Notes under the pieces: generated by a model
What the model saw: only the letters and a program-made list of their open reading frames with translations
Database searches by the model: none
Told to the model about the DNA's origin: nothing
Origin: Chlorobaculum limnaeum
Lineage (GTDB): Bacteria > Bacteroidota > Chlorobiia > Chlorobiales > Chlorobiaceae
Assembly (NCBI RefSeq): GCF_001747405.1
Contig: NZ_CP017305.1
Span: forward strand, 1,134,001-1,198,000
Length of the DNA: 64,000 nt
Direction of reading: 5' to 3'
Made by a program: the position numbers and the translations under genes
Shown: piece after piece, positions 62,257-64,000 of the stretch
Position numbering within the stretch: the first letter of the stretch is position 1
Layout of the letters: every line of letters begins with the position of its first letter

Positions 62257-63111
62257 ATGGTAACACAGAATTACATGGACGTTATGATCGATTTCAGGGT
62301 TGAGAGGGAAAAGTGCACCCAGTGCGGCAGTTGCTCGAAGGATTGCCCGTCGCGCATCATCGTGATGGATGGCGAGGGGTATCCGGCGATTGCGCCCGAA
62401 AAGGAATCCTTCTGCCTCAGGTGCGAACACTGCCTGGCCATCTGCCCGGCGGGAGCGATTTCGATTCTCGGCTACAGGCCCGGGGAGAGTCTGCCGATCA
62501 AAGGCGGCTATCCCGATCCGCTGCAACTTGAAACGCTCATCAAAGGGCGGCGCTCGGTGCGGCGGTACAAGCCGGAAAATCTCGATGCCGCCCTGATGCA
62601 GAAGCTGCTCGAAGTGGCCTGGCACGCGCCGACCGGCGTGAATTCGCGCCAGGTGCGCTTCACCGTGCTCGATGACCGCGCCAAAGTTGCCCGCCTGCGC
62701 GACGAGGTGATGGAGGGGCTGATCCGGCTCGACAGGGAGGGGATGTTGCCCGCCTCGAAAGCCTACTACGCGAAGTTCGTGAAGCTATGGGAGAAGCACC
62801 GTGTCGATCTCGTTTTCCGTGATGCGCCGCACATGCTTGTCGCGTCCGCCCCGAAGAGCCTCTCGACGCCGAAGGAGGATTGCATGATCGTGCTGACCTG
62901 CTTCGAGCTGTACGCGCAGGTTTGCGGCGTCGGTACGCTCTGGAACGGCATCGCCTCCTGGGCCATCGACGAGATGCTGCCCGAGGTTCGCCGGAGCCTC
63001 GGCATTCCGGACGACCATCTTTTCGGCTACGCGATGCTCTTCGGTAAGCCTGCGGTACACTACGCGCGAACCGTGCAGCACCGCCCGGCGCTGATCCATC
63101 GCGTACCGTAG
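62257..63111 (+). CDS. Ferredoxin-fused nitroreductase
   Basis: This 284-residue protein fuses an N-terminal two-cluster ferredoxin (CTQCGSCSKDCPSRII and CLRCEHCLAICPAGAI, about 22-70) to a flavin nitroreductase domain (GRRSVRRYKPENLD, about 98-111, then WHAPTGVNSRQVRFTVLDD and a late GYAMLFGKPAVHYAR). It should move electrons from ferredoxin to FMN and a substrate. AGGTG lies 7 bases before the ATG. In an anaerobe it may reduce aromatic or quinone compounds; the substrate is unknown. Confidence 0.9.
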   Translation: MVTQNYMDVMIDFRVEREKCTQCGSCSKDCPSRIIVMDGEGYPAIAPEKESFCLRCEHCLAICPAGAISILGYRPGESLPIKGGYPDPLQLETLIKGRRSVRRYKPENLDAALMQKLLEVAWHAPTGVNSRQVRFTVLDDRAKVARLRDEVMEGLIRLDREGMLPASKAYYAKFVKLWEKHRVDLVFRDAPHMLVASAPKSLSTPKEDCMIVLTCFELYAQVCGVGTLWNGIASWAIDEMLPEVRRSLGIPDDHLFGYAMLFGKPAVHYARTVQHRPALIHRVP

Positions 63112-63121
63112 CGCGGTCGCG

Positions 63122-63814
63122 TCACGAAGCAGATTCGGCTACTCGCTCGATGCACTCCGGGGTGTCGTTGCGGGGATTGTTGACCATCGTTGAAACCGGC
63201 CAGAGGTCGAGCGCCTTTTCATCGGCGGGATCGAGCAGGCGCGTGGTGTCGCGGTTCGAGGAGTCGAGCCAGGCGGCCCACTCGGCCTCTTCGAGGATCA
63301 CCGGCATCCGGTCGTGCACCGGCTTCATCTCTCGGTTCGCGCCGGTGGTGATGATCGTGCAGGTGCGGAGCGGCGGCGACGGCGGGCCGGGCGGCTGCCA
63401 CTCGTCCCACAGCCCGGCAAGAGCCATCGGGCGGTCGTCGCGTCGATGGATGTACCACGGCTCCTTGCGCTTCTCCCCGGCGGGTTTCCACTCGTAGAAG
63501 CCGCTGGCGGGAACGATGCAGTGCCGCCGGTTGAGCATATGGCGGAAAAAGGGTTTGACGGCGAGGCTCTCGGCGCGGGCGTTGATCGGGCGGTTTTTCG
63601 GCATCTCCTTCGACCAGTGCGGAATCAGCCCCCAGCGGGCCATGCCGAGCCGGTAGCGCCCGTGATCGCCGAAAAGCGTCACGACTGAACTGCCGGGCGC
63701 GATGTTCCAGCTCTGCCGGTAGCCGAACCCCGGCGCTTCCTCGAAAGGCAGTTCGAGCTGCCGGAGCTGTTCGATGAAATGGCTCAGCTCGTAAAATCCG
63801 AATCGTCCGCACAT
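63122..63814 (-). CDS. SRAP-family abasic-site DNA-protein crosslink protein (YedK/HMCES)
   Basis: This 230-residue SRAP protein has the catalytic Cys2 directly after the start Met (MCGRFGFYE), WNIAPGSSVVTL, ARWGLIPHWSKE, NARAESL (about 78-84), the Glu in VPASGFYEWKPAGEKRKEPW and the His in PVHDRMPVIL. It forms a crosslink with abasic sites in single-stranded DNA and protects them. All conserved residues are present. Confidence 0.95.
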   Translation of the reverse strand: MCGRFGFYELSHFIEQLRQLELPFEEAPGFGYRQSWNIAPGSSVVTLFGDHGRYRLGMARWGLIPHWSKEMPKNRPINARAESLAVKPFFRHMLNRRHCIVPASGFYEWKPAGEKRKEPWYIHRRDDRPMALAGLWDEWQPPGPPSPPLRTCTIITTGANREMKPVHDRMPVILEEAEWAAWLDSSNRDTTRLLDPADEKALDLWPVSTMVNNPRNDTPECIERVAESAS

Positions 63815-63952
63815 GGTCGTGATGATTTACCTGCCGCATCTATATGAAGCATACAAAAAGCGCGGAGGTCATGCAACCGGTTTCATGCGGCTCATCAGCG
63901 CTGTTTTTCCTATCTTTCCACGAAAACCTGAACCGCCAGAACGCACCAGACC

Positions 63953-64000
63953 ATGAAACTGATCCGAATCTGCAACACGCCCCGTATCGATTTCTATACG
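63953..64000 (+). CDS. Start of a gene cut by the window end
   Basis: The ATG at 63953 opens a frame of 16 codons (MKLIRICNTPRIDFYT) that runs off the window. It starts about 140 bp from the divergent SRAP gene. Too short to identify. Confidence 0.4.
   Translation, partial: MKLIRICNTPRIDFYT

Overview
The window looks like a chromosomal segment from a green sulfur bacterium (Chlorobiaceae, probably Chlorobaculum or a close relative). The main evidence is a bchC-type bacteriochlorophyllide dehydrogenase, and a pair of membrane pyrophosphatases of which one has the features of the divergent H+-pumping subfamily described from Chlorobium limicola. Coding DNA is GC-rich and mostly ordinary housekeeping. 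The species is inferred from gene content, not from a marker-gene comparison.

Layout. 1-4.5 kb: an accessory operon of lower GC (by eye) on the minus strand. It encodes a protein with an N-terminal TIR domain and two further TIR-like units, followed by a STAND-type NTPase. The NTPase gene is broken by an ISL3-family element (367-1724) with an 8-bp target duplication; taking out the element and one duplication copy restores the frame and shows a coiled coil and a membrane helix. 5-6.8 kb: a Sel1-repeat protein and an exported endonuclease/phosphatase-fold protein. 6.9-12.1 kb: two divergently transcribed membrane pyrophosphatases. 12.2-14.1 kb: repeats, a 55-aa Cys/Lys-rich protein, a NERD nuclease-like protein and a HicBA toxin-antitoxin pair. 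14.2-22 kb: ABC transporter parts, a membrane-anchored SET protein, a DUF2934 protein with a histone-like tail, bchC, a small membrane protein and radA. 22.3-26.9 kb: DUF3109, rpoN, hslV, hslU, aroQ. 27-33.6 kb (minus): TPR protein, DoxX, priA, adk, an unknown protein and rlmN. 33.7-39.9 kb: a winged-helix regulator, an NrnA-like DHH phosphoesterase, pepA, a lipase-like hydrolase, a coiled-coil lipoprotein and ugd. 39.9-42.6 kb: a tightly overlapped tenI-thiE-thiD thiamin operon and a RidA protein. 42.6-43.4 kb: a very AT-rich gap with a 144-base stretch lacking C. 43.4-47.4 kb: an S41 protease, twin START-domain proteins and a heptose-7-phosphate kinase. 47.5-52 kb: the classical ffh-rpsP-rimM-trmD-rplS group plus a MutY-like glycosylase without iron-sulfur cysteines. 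52-59.5 kb: an acyl-CoA synthetase, then a surface-polysaccharide group (flippase-like, transferase-like, CMP-sugar synthetase, and a KdnB/KdnA-like pair that may make 8-amino-Kdo). 59.5-64 kb: repeats, DUF2141, a PEP-CTERM lectin-like protein, tRNA-Cys, a ferredoxin-nitroreductase, an SRAP protein and the start of one more gene.

The most system-like parts are the TIR/STAND operon (a candidate NAD-targeting immune module now inactivated by the IS), the Kdn-like ulosonic acid cluster, and the facing pair of pyrophosphatases, which probably differ in ion and potassium dependence.
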